From NCBI RefSeq assembly GCF_015553625.1, contig NZ_JADNGY010000005.1:62001-126000 (forward strand): a DNA stretch of 64,000 nucleotides, written 5' to 3'. Source of the DNA: Streptococcus australis. GTDB lineage: Bacteria > Bacillota > Bacilli > Lactobacillales > Streptococcaceae. Shown here in pieces: positions 57,743 to 64,000 of this stretch; position 1 is the stretch's first letter; each line of letters opens with the position of its first letter. The notes under the pieces are model-generated. The model worked only from the letters and a program-made list of their open reading frames with translations, was not told the origin of the DNA and did not search any database. Made by a program: the position numbers and the translations under genes.

Positions 57743-58921
57743 ATGAACCGACATGCGGTCCAATTAATTAGTCGTGGAGCGATTAACAAAATTGGAAATA
57801 TGCTCTATGATTATGGGAATAGTGTCTGGCTGGCCTCAATGGGGACTATAGGAAAGACGGTATTAGGAATCTATCAGATTTCTGAGTTAGTGACAGGGAT
57901 TCTCGTCAATCCTTTTGGAGGAGTGATTTCAGACCGTTTTTCTCGTCGCAAGATTTTGATGACGACCGACTTGGTTTGTGGACTCCTTTGTTTGGCGATT
58001 TCTTTTATCAGAAGTGATCGTTGGATGATTGCGGCCCTGATTGTTGCCAATATTGTTCAGGCCATTGCCTTTGGTTTTTCTCGACCTGCCAATAAAGCCA
58101 TTATCACAGAGGTGGTAGAGAAAGAAGAGATTGTAACCTATAATGCGCACTTGGAGTTGGTCTTACAGGTTGTTAGTGTCAGTTCACCTGTGTTTTCTTT
58201 CCTAGTTCTACAATTTGCCAGTCTCCATGCGACCCTCTTACTAGATGCGCTGACCTTTTTCATTGCCTTTGTCCTAGTGGCATTCCTTCCGAAAGAAGAA
58301 CCCCAATTTCAAGAGAAGCATCGGCTTACTAGGAAAGATATTTTTTCTGATATCAAGGATGGGTTAGACTATATCTGGCATCAGAAAGACATTTTCTTTC
58401 TCCTCTTGGTGGCTTCCGGTGTTAATTTCTTTTTTGCGGCTTTTGAGTTTTTACTTCCCTTTTCTAATCGACTCTACGGGGTCAAGGGGGCTTATGCGAC
58501 CATCTTAACATTGGGAGCTATCGGATCTATTCTAGGAGCACTTGTTGCCAATAAAATTGCATCAAGTATGAAAACTCTCCTGTTTTTACTGATTATGGCA
58601 GGGGTCGGAGTGTTCATGATGGGCTTGCCTCTCCCACCTTATCTTTCCTTTTCGGGAAATCTGGTCTGTGAATTTTTTGTGACCATTTTCGACATCCACG
58701 TTTTTAGTCAAGTGCAAACAAAGGTGGAAGATGATTATCTGGGGAGAGTCTTGAGCACGATTTATACTTTGGCTGTTCTTTTTATGCCCATCGCCAAAGG
58801 TTTGATGACTTGGTTACCAAGTGTCCATGTAGAATCCTTTCTCCTGATTGGAGCTGGAGTTATTCTCTTTTCACTCTTGGCTCAGCTAGTAGCTAAGCAG
58901 TTTCAATCAAAAGAACAGTAG
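57743..58921 (+). CDS. MFS exporter, MefA/EntS-like (tandem copy 1)
   Basis: This 392-residue protein has about twelve membrane helices and the MFS_3 pattern: 'GNMLYDYGNSVWLASMG' in helix 1 and 'NPFGGVISDRFSRRKILM' between helices 2 and 3, with long loops in the middle. The group includes macrolide (Mef) and siderophore (EntS) exporters, and the substrate here is unknown. AAAGGAG lies just before the ATG. It is the likely second or third gene of an rgg-led operon. It is a close paralogue of the gene at 59031-60206 (about 87% amino-acid identity by my count), a recent tandem duplication. Confidence 0.88.
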   Translation: MNRHAVQLISRGAINKIGNMLYDYGNSVWLASMGTIGKTVLGIYQISELVTGILVNPFGGVISDRFSRRKILMTTDLVCGLLCLAISFIRSDRWMIAALIVANIVQAIAFGFSRPANKAIITEVVEKEEIVTYNAHLELVLQVVSVSSPVFSFLVLQFASLHATLLLDALTFFIAFVLVAFLPKEEPQFQEKHRLTRKDIFSDIKDGLDYIWHQKDIFFLLLVASGVNFFFAAFEFLLPFSNRLYGVKGAYATILTLGAIGSILGALVANKIASSMKTLLFLLIMAGVGVFMMGLPLPPYLSFSGNLVCEFFVTIFDIHVFSQVQTKVEDDYLGRVLSTIYTLAVLFMPIAKGLMTWLPSVHVESFLLIGAGVILFSLLAQLVAKQFQSKEQ

Positions 58922-58975
58922 GTATCCTTTTATAAAATTGCAATCTATTATTTTTCCCAAATAAGGAATAAAATG

Positions 58976-59030
58976 AAAACCTCTTTCATGAACTGATACA
59001 ATAGTTTCAGAAAATGAAGGAGGTTTTTTT
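58976..59030 (+). promoter_or_regulatory. Promoter inside a terminator-like inverted repeat that contains the second exporter's ribosome site
   Basis: AAAACCTCTTTCAT (58976-58989) can pair with ATGAAGGAGGTTTT (59014-59027), followed by a T-run up to the ATG at 59031. The right arm contains the Shine-Dalgarno AAGGAGG. An extended -10, TGATACAAT (58994-59002), lies in the loop. Read-through RNA from copy 1 would form a terminator that also hides the ribosome site, while RNA from the internal promoter would not. Confidence 0.65.
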
Positions 59031-60206
59031 ATGAAGCGACATGCAGTCCAATTAATTACTCGTGGTGCGATCAATAGAATGGGAAATATGCTCTATGATT
59101 ATGGGAATAGTGTCTGGCTGGCCTCGATGGGGACGGTAGGAAAGACAGTATTGGGGATTTATCAGATTTCTGAACTTGTTACCTCCATTCTAGTTAATCC
59201 ATTTGGAGGCGTGATCTCAGACCGTTTTTCTCGTCGTAAGATTTTGATGACAACCGACTTGGTGTGTGGTCTCCTTTGTTTGGGCATTTCTTTTATCAGG
59301 AACGATCGTTGGATGATTGCAGCCCTGATTGTTGCCAATATTGTCCAGGCCATTGCCTTCGCTTTTTCTAGAACTGCCAATAAAGCCATTATTACAGAAC
59401 TTGTAGAGAAAGACGAGATTGTGACTTATAATGCCCACTTGGAGTTGGTCTTACAGGTTGTCGGTGTTAGTTCACCTGTCTTCTCTTTTCTTGTTTTACA
59501 ATTTGCCAGTCTCCATGGGACCCTCTTACTGGATGCACTGACCTTTTTCATTGCTTTTGTACTGGTTGCTTTACTGCCGAAAGAAGAAAAGGTTCAAGAA
59601 AAGAAAGGGTTTACGGCAAAGGATATTTTTTCTGATATCAAGGATGGAGTGCACTACATCTGGCAGCAGAAAGAAATTTTCTTTCTCTTATTGGTGGCTT
59701 CCAGTGTCAATTTCTTCTTTGCAGCTTTTGAGTTTTTACTTCCCTTTTCCAATCGACTTTACGGAGTCAAGGGGGCTTATGCGACCATCTTAACCTTGGG
59801 GGCTATTGGCTCCATCATCGGAGCCTTGATCGCTAATAAATTTAAATCAAGCATGGAGATGCTTCTCTTCTTATTGATCTTAACAGGAGTAGGAGTATTC
59901 ATGATGGGCTTGCCTCTTCCTCCTCTTCTTTCCTTTTCTGGAAATTTAGTCTGTGAACTCTTTATGACGATTTTTAATATCCATTTTTTTACCCAAGTAC
60001 AAACCAAGGTGGAAGGAGACTATCTAGGAAGGGTCTTAAGCACCATTTTTACCCTGGCCATTCTCTTTATGCCCATCGCAAAAGGCTTGATGACTTGGTT
60101 GCCAAGCGTCCGAGTAGAATCCTTTCTCCTGATTGGCGCTGGCGTCATTCTCTTTTCCTTCCTAGCCCAACTCGTAGCCAAGCATCTACCATCAAAAAGT
60201 CATTAG
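59031..60206 (+). CDS. MFS exporter, MefA/EntS-like (tandem copy 2)
   Basis: This 391-residue paralogue of the exporter encoded at 57743-58921 aligns end to end, with about 51 differing residues and one single-residue gap in the central loop ('EEKVQEKKGF' against 'EEPQFQEKHRL'). Changes are spread over helices and loops and no motif is lost, so both copies look functional. The expression signals differ. Copy 1 follows rgg directly, while this one has its own promoter set in a terminator-like inverted repeat. Substrate is unknown. A strong terminator follows. Confidence 0.88.
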   Translation: MKRHAVQLITRGAINRMGNMLYDYGNSVWLASMGTVGKTVLGIYQISELVTSILVNPFGGVISDRFSRRKILMTTDLVCGLLCLGISFIRNDRWMIAALIVANIVQAIAFAFSRTANKAIITELVEKDEIVTYNAHLELVLQVVGVSSPVFSFLVLQFASLHGTLLLDALTFFIAFVLVALLPKEEKVQEKKGFTAKDIFSDIKDGVHYIWQQKEIFFLLLVASSVNFFFAAFEFLLPFSNRLYGVKGAYATILTLGAIGSIIGALIANKFKSSMEMLLFLLILTGVGVFMMGLPLPPLLSFSGNLVCELFMTIFNIHFFTQVQTKVEGDYLGRVLSTIFTLAILFMPIAKGLMTWLPSVRVESFLLIGAGVILFSFLAQLVAKHLPSKSH

Positions 60207-60215
60207 ATCAGTATG

Positions 60216-60241
60216 AAAAAAGCACCGACTGGTGCTTTTTT
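60216..60241. terminator. Bidirectional terminator after the exporter pair
   Basis: AAAAAAGCACC (60216-60226) and GGTGCTTTTTT (60231-60241) form a perfect hairpin with A- and T-runs, serving both the exporter and the leftward lapA-like gene. Confidence 0.92.
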
Positions 60242-60290
60242 GATCTAGACAAACTGTTTTACAGAAAACAACCGAAGCGATGCTAAAAAA

Positions 60291-60593
60291 TCAATCGGTG
60301 CTTTTGTTTTCGATTTGTTCGATTTTTTCTTCTTTTTCACCCGACATCTTTTGTTCTAGTTGTTTTTTCGCAGATTTTAATTCATGTTTTAATGAGAAAT
60401 TTTTTGGAAGGCTGACTAAGAAAGTCACCAGCGAACCGAGAAGGACACAGACCAGAATCAAAATGATGAGAGGGAGTTTAAATTGGACCAGCAAAAAGTT
60501 CACAGTCACCGTTTGCATATTGGCCAAGGAAATAATTGCAATGAGCAGTACAGAAATCAGTAGTGCAACATATTGTAGTTTTCGTTTATTCAT
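60291..60593 (-). CDS. LapA-domain (DUF1049) membrane protein
   Basis: This 100-residue protein has two transmembrane helices (about residues 8-25 and 40-62) and a charged, coiled cytoplasmic tail ('LKHELKSAKKQLEQKM'). The helical hairpin with 'ANMQTVTVNFLLVQFKLPLIIL' residues is typical of the LapA/YciS family. In E. coli, LapA is linked to lipopolysaccharide assembly, which cannot be its role in a Gram-positive. The function here is unknown. It lies 9 bases downstream of gatD and is probably cotranscribed with murT-gatD. Confidence 0.8.
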   Translation of the reverse strand: MNKRKLQYVALLISVLLIAIISLANMQTVTVNFLLVQFKLPLIILILVCVLLGSLVTFLVSLPKNFSLKHELKSAKKQLEQKMSGEKEEKIEQIENKSTD

Positions 60594-60602
60594 TTTGTCT
60601 CC

Positions 60603-61391
60603 TTATTCTTCTAATTCAGCCTTGCTTTTCACATCAGCGTATTCTTCTGCTTTTTCAAGGCTTAAGATATCATTGTAAGTCGCTAGGTCGATGTCTTGCC
60701 CATATTTTTTCTTTAGAGCGGTTGTCACCAAGCGATAGGCTAAATTGGCGTTACGAGAGAGGATAGGGCCGTGGAAGTAGCTACCAAAGACGTTTTTGTA
60801 ATGAACGCCTTCGCACCCATCTTTCTTGTTGTTCCCATTTCCATAGACGACCTTGCCCAGCGGTTTTTCATCCTCTGCCAAGAAGGTCCGACCCTGGTGA
60901 TTTTCAAAGCCATAGTAGGTTTCATTGAACTCTTCGTTATGGATCTTGATATCGCCAATATAGCGGTTGTTTTCTTGGTTGAGAGTGTAATGCCCCATAA
61001 TACCAAGACCTTCAATGCGTTTACCAGAAGCTTCAATGTAGTACTGGCCTAGAAGCTGAAAGCCACCACAGATAGCAAGGACTACACCATCGTCGTGAAT
61101 AAAGCGTTCGAGATCTTCTTTTTTATCTGGCAGATCTTCTGATACAATGGTCTGTTCGTAGTCTTGGCCTCCACCAAAAAAGGCGATATCGTAGACTTCT
61201 GGATCAAAGCGGTCTTTGAGAGAAACGATATCCACAGTGACACGAGCACCAAGCTTCTCAGCAACGTACTTGAGCATGAGGATATTTCCATTGTCCCCAT
61301 AGGTATTCATCAGATTCCCATAAAGATGGGCGATTCTCAATTCGAATTGGTAGGTTTCCTGATCAGGGGATTGTAGTGAAGTGTAGGTCAT
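60603..61391 (-). CDS. gatD: Lipid II isoglutaminyl synthase, glutaminase subunit GatD
   Basis: GatD releases ammonia from glutamine for MurT, which amidates the D-glutamate of lipid II. This modification is needed for efficient cross-linking in pneumococcus and relatives. It has 262 residues of the class I glutamine amidotransferase (CobB/CobQ) fold. The nucleophile is C108 in '[15 protein letters not shown]' and the catalytic histidine H207 lies in '[13 protein letters not shown]'. The start overlaps the end of murT by one base, as in other streptococci, so the two subunits are made together. Confidence 0.96.
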   Translation of the reverse strand: MTYTSLQSPDQETYQFELRIAHLYGNLMNTYGDNGNILMLKYVAEKLGARVTVDIVSLKDRFDPEVYDIAFFGGGQDYEQTIVSEDLPDKKEDLERFIHDDGVVLAICGGFQLLGQYYIEASGKRIEGLGIMGHYTLNQENNRYIGDIKIHNEEFNETYYGFENHQGRTFLAEDEKPLGKVVYGNGNNKKDGCEGVHYKNVFGSYFHGPILSRNANLAYRLVTTALKKKYGQDIDLATYNDILSLEKAEEYADVKSKAELEE

Positions 61392-62731
61392 TAATTCATC
61401 TCCTTTCCAATCAGGTGTTCTTGAGCTAGAAGTTCACGGAATTCTAGCATGGCCGTATAGGTGGCTAAAATATAGGCGTGAGGGGTTTCCTGTTGCTGGA
61501 TGCGTTGGAAGACCTCTTTTAATTCAGCTATTTCTGTAATCTTTTCAGCAGGATAGCCTGTAACCCGAAGTCGCCGAGCAATTTCAGAGTGGCGCACCCC
61601 TCCAGCATTGATCTCTGGAATGTCCATTTGAGTGATTTGTTCAAAGTCCGCATCCCAGATCCAGCTGGTGTCTATTCCGTCAGCATAGTTGGCATTGAGA
61701 AGCACGGACAAGCTGAATGGATAAGGTGCTAGCTTGATCATTTCAATAGCCTGCGTCGCACCGACTGGATTTTTGATCAGGACCAAGGTACATTCCTTGT
61801 CCCCAATCTTAAAGGTTTCTTGACGACCAAAGACAGCCTTACTCTTGTCGAAACCACGCTTAATGACGTCTGGACTTACTTCAAAATAATGGGCAACAGC
61901 AACTGCAGCGAGGGCATTATAAATATTATAGAGGCCCCCAATATTGATGTGGTAGTTTGTCCCGTTGATCTTAAAGTGAGAAGAAGTATTGGTTAGCTCG
62001 GTCAATTCATCGACAGCGACTGTCAAAGGAGGACGGTGGAAGCCACAGTGTTCACAGAGGTAATCCCCCAAATTCGCATAGGTATTCAACTGGTAGGTCA
62101 AGATGCCATGACATTCTGGACAGACAATTCCTTCTGTATTGTAATGGGCCAACTTGGGAGCAGTTTTTTCTATATCAAAGCCAAAATATTGAACGGTATT
62201 TGGTAGGGGAAGGGTATGGAATAGAGGACTATCCCCATTCATCAGAACAGTCGCCTGTGGCGCTTTTTTAATCCCATCCAAGATCATCCGATAAGTCGTG
62301 TAGATTTCCCCATAGCGGTCCATTTGATCCCGGAAAATATTGGTGATTACAAACAAGGTCGGAGTGATGTAGTCACAAATTCGAGACAGGCTGGCTTCAT
62401 CGATTTCAAGAACAGCGATAGGACGACCAGAAGAACCCTTTGCGTTCAAGAAAGTAGTCGTAATCCCTGAAATCATATTGGCTCCACTAGGATTGGTCAC
62501 GATAGGTCCGAAAGCCTCCTGAAGGATTCCAACAGTGAGAGCTGTTGTCAGTGTTTTCCCATTCGTACCAGTGACAACTACAATTTCGTAGTTCTGGGCC
62601 AGGTGTTGTAAAATGTCTTTATCAATTTGAAGGGCGATTTTTCCAGGAAGGGTAGAGCCACGTCCAAGCATGCGCAAGAGGTGACTACTCATTTTTCCGG
62701 CAATAAGCCCCATACTAGTCTTAATCTTCAT
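61391..62731 (-). CDS. murT: Lipid II isoglutaminyl synthase, ligase subunit MurT
   Basis: MurT is the Mur-ligase-like subunit that activates the alpha-carboxylate of D-Glu in lipid II and amidates it with ammonia from GatD. It has 446 residues. The ATP-binding loop is '[14 protein letters not shown]' (G55-K59-T60). A four-cysteine zinc ribbon lies mid-protein ('CPECHG' and 'CEHCG'), and the C-terminal DUF1727 domain contacts GatD. The ATG at 62731 lies about 7 bases after a minus-strand -10 (TGATAAAAT) and has no Shine-Dalgarno, so the mRNA is probably leaderless. Confidence 0.95.
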   Translation of the reverse strand: MKIKTSMGLIAGKMSSHLLRMLGRGSTLPGKIALQIDKDILQHLAQNYEIVVVTGTNGKTLTTALTVGILQEAFGPIVTNPSGANMISGITTTFLNAKGSSGRPIAVLEIDEASLSRICDYITPTLFVITNIFRDQMDRYGEIYTTYRMILDGIKKAPQATVLMNGDSPLFHTLPLPNTVQYFGFDIEKTAPKLAHYNTEGIVCPECHGILTYQLNTYANLGDYLCEHCGFHRPPLTVAVDELTELTNTSSHFKINGTNYHINIGGLYNIYNALAAVAVAHYFEVSPDVIKRGFDKSKAVFGRQETFKIGDKECTLVLIKNPVGATQAIEMIKLAPYPFSLSVLLNANYADGIDTSWIWDADFEQITQMDIPEINAGGVRHSEIARRLRVTGYPAEKITEIAELKEVFQRIQQQETPHAYILATYTAMLEFRELLAQEHLIGKEMN

Positions 62732-62738
62732 AATTCAT

Positions 62739-62747
62739 ATTTTATCA
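62739..62747 (-). promoter_or_regulatory. murT promoter (extended -10, leaderless)
   Basis: On the minus strand, TGATAAAAT ends at 62739 and the ATG starts at 62731. Confidence 0.6.
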
Positions 62748-62787
62748 CAAAAACCAATAGAAGGTTACAGAAAAATCTGTTGAAACA

Positions 62788-62911
62788 TGATATAATGATG
62801 TAGAGTAGTTTGAACGCGCTATCCTTTGCTAGAATCCTTACTTTTGCTAGTAAGCATCCACAATGGTTAGCTGCGCGAAAAGCCTAGAAGAGAAGTGGTA
62901 GGTATGAGATT
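62788..62911 (+). promoter_or_regulatory. cdaA promoter and structured leader
   Basis: An extended -10, TGATATAAT (62788-62796), is followed by a leader of about 110 bases. CGCGC (62815-62819) can pair with GCGCG (62873-62877), and CTTAC (62837-62841) with GTAAG (62850-62854). TTTGCTAG occurs twice. I do not recognise a known riboswitch class. Confidence 0.5.
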
Positions 62912-63760
62912 GTGAACATCCAACAATTGTCAAATCCCCAGTATTGGGCCAGTTTATTTCCCACTCCCTGGAGTGTGATTATCAACCTTATTGACATTGC
63001 CCTGGTAGCCTGGTTATTGTATTATTTTATAAAAGCCATTGTCGGCACTAAAATTATGATTTTAGTCCGTGGTGTCTTGGCCTTTTTCTTATTTGAGTTA
63101 GTTGCCAATATGATTGGTCTGACGACCATTTCTTGGTTGATTAACCAAATCATCACCTACGGGGTCATTGCTGCGGTAGTGATTTTCTCCCCAGAAATTC
63201 GGACGGGATTAGAACGATTAGGTCGAGCAACTGAATTTTTCTCAACCAACCAGATTAGTCCAGAAGAAAAATTGGTTCAATCTTATGTAAAAGCCGTTGA
63301 GTATATGAGTCCTCGGAAGATTGGTGCCTTGGTTGCGATTCAAGGGAGTAGAACCCTTCAAGAATATATTTCTACGGGGATTCCCCTCGATGCAGATGTT
63401 TCGGGTGAACTGCTGATTAATATTTTTATCCCCAACACCCCGCTTCACGATGGGGCAGTGATTGTCACCAATGATAAAATTGCTGTATCTTGTGCTTATC
63501 TCCCCTTAACAGAAAGCACGGGAATTTCAAAAGAGTTCGGTACGCGACACCGGGCTGCAATCGGCTTGTCTGAGGTAAGTGATGCCTTTACCTTTGTTGT
63601 TTCGGAAGAAACGGGTGGTATCTCCATTGCGAGAAATGGGAGCTTTAGACACGACCTCAGTATCGAAGAATTCGAACAAGAATTGCGTTCCTTCATTATT
63701 CCAGAAGATCAAGGAAAAAAAGATTTGAAATCAAGAATTTTTGGAGGACGTATCAAATGA
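62912..63760 (+). CDS. cdaA: Diadenylate cyclase CdaA
   Basis: CdaA makes the second messenger cyclic di-AMP from two ATP at the membrane. The messenger controls potassium and osmolyte balance and is essential in many Firmicutes. It has 282 residues: three N-terminal membrane helices (about residues 22-95), then the DAC domain with the catalytic DGA (180-182, 'PLHDGAVIV') and RHR (212-214, 'GTRHRAAIG') motifs intact. The start is GTG with a GGTAGG-like site upstream. The stop overlaps the cdaR start by four bases, the usual arrangement, in which CdaR modulates the cyclase. Confidence 0.97.
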   Translation: MNIQQLSNPQYWASLFPTPWSVIINLIDIALVAWLLYYFIKAIVGTKIMILVRGVLAFFLFELVANMIGLTTISWLINQIITYGVIAAVVIFSPEIRTGLERLGRATEFFSTNQISPEEKLVQSYVKAVEYMSPRKIGALVAIQGSRTLQEYISTGIPLDADVSGELLINIFIPNTPLHDGAVIVTNDKIAVSCAYLPLTESTGISKEFGTRHRAAIGLSEVSDAFTFVVSEETGGISIARNGSFRHDLSIEEFEQELRSFIIPEDQGKKDLKSRIFGGRIK

Positions 63761-64000
63761 TTCCAAAAAGAAAAATTGTCTATATTGTGACATCAGTCTT
63801 TTTCTCAAGTCTCTTATTCATCATTGCTACCTCTGTTAATTTCCAGAATAACAGTAGTGCACGCCAAGTGAGCTCTGAAACTTATACCAATACTCTTACC
63901 AATATTCCGATTGATGTAAAATACAACGATAGTAAATATTTTGTCAGTGGGATTAGCTCAGAAGTGACCGTCTTTCTGAAAGGATCCAATCGTGTCGCTT
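63757..64000 (+). CDS. cdaR: CdaR/YbbR-domain protein, N-terminal part (3' end outside the window)
   Basis: The first 81 codons are present. A basic start ('MIPKRKIVYIV') leads into one membrane helix, followed by the beginning of an extracellular YbbR repeat ('NIPIDVKYNDSKYFVSGIS'). CdaR is the membrane partner that regulates CdaA, usually with several YbbR repeats. The ATG overlaps the cdaA stop (ATGA), so translation is coupled. In most Firmicutes glmM follows, but that region lies beyond the window. Confidence 0.92.
   Translation, partial: MIPKRKIVYIVTSVFFSSLLFIIATSVNFQNNSSARQVSSETYTNTLTNIPIDVKYNDSKYFVSGISSEVTVFLKGSNRVA

Noticed and set aside
58950..58991. A 13-codon hydrophobic minus-strand frame near rgg, considered as a short pheromone peptide gene
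   Set aside because: It has no ribosome site and is shorter than known Rgg pheromone precursors. Most of it is the complement of the inverted-repeat region, so chance is more likely.
60280..60766. Plus-strand frames opposite the lapA-like and gatD genes
   Set aside because: They are antisense shadows. The minus-strand frames have family motifs, ribosome sites and operon structure.

Overview
The window is a 64 kb piece of a low-GC Gram-positive chromosome that I read as an oral Streptococcus of the mitis/sanguinis group (S. parasanguinis, S. australis or S. gordonii-like). The reasons are a streptococcal competence set (comEC, coiA with a ComX-type box, endA), the murA-epuA-endA order, the atpE-B-F-H-A-G-D-C order with a 66-residue c subunit, an arginine deiminase operon with a YfcC-type ArcD, a glgBCDA operon and an Rgg regulator. 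The species call is inference. Nearly every gene is a recognisable chromosomal gene. I see no rRNA, tRNA, CRISPR array, prophage or intact insertion sequence.

Layout. 1-3.4 kb: 3' end of comEC, a DUF805 membrane protein, holA, sodA. 3.5-6.3 kb: a HerA-like ATPase behind a promoter and terminator-like hairpin, then a membrane-anchored class A beta-lactamase-like serine hydrolase. 6.4-15.7 kb: the ADI system, flp, arcA-arcB-arcC-arcD-arcT on the plus strand and argR-queA convergent to it. Between flp and arcA lies a multi-hairpin element bracketed by 25-bp direct repeats. 15.8-20.6 kb: nagB with a NagR-type operator, then two DacA-type D,D-carboxypeptidases flanking an MFS transporter. 20.6-23.7 kb: a dispersed repeat copy, two paralogous lipoproteins, coiA and a small conserved protein. 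23.8-30.9 kb: pepF, an O-methyltransferase, prsA, an alanine T-box leader reading into a LURP-one-like gene and alaS, and a second repeat copy. 31.0-34.6 kb (minus): nrdH-nrdE-nrdF class Ib ribonucleotide reductase with NrdR-type boxes. 35.0-37.0 kb: ptsH-ptsI. 37.4-43.1 kb: glgBCDA, followed by a decayed M26-protease fragment. 43.9-50.3 kb: the F-type ATPase operon, ending in an inverted repeat copy. 50.5-54.5 kb: DUF1146 gene, murA, epuA, endA, a matrixin-type metalloprotease and a small membrane protein. 54.5-60.2 kb: an ABC-F protein, a small unknown protein, an Rgg regulator and two tandem MFS exporters. 60.3-62.7 kb (minus): lapA-like gene, gatD and murT. 62.9-64.0 kb: cdaA and the start of cdaR.

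How it works together. Candidate CcpA (cre) sites precede arcA, arcD, glgB and the ATPase operon, and a weaker one precedes nagB, so energy metabolism from arginine, amino sugars and glycogen looks tied to carbon catabolite control. HPr and enzyme I, encoded here, supply the signal. Peptidoglycan functions recur (two DacA proteins, the serine hydrolase, murA, murT-gatD, and cdaA, which in related genomes sits upstream of glmM).

The most unusual signals are: (1) at least four genes whose start codon falls at or within a few bases of the predicted transcription start, so probably leaderless mRNAs; (2) a three-hairpin element between 25-bp direct repeats next to flp; (3) three roughly 97% identical 180-bp repeats serving as operon ends; (4) a DacA paralogue whose SxN motif has become SSS; (5) a LURP-one-like gene apparently under alanine T-box control; (6) a terminator-like hairpin that contains the Shine-Dalgarno of the second duplicated exporter gene.
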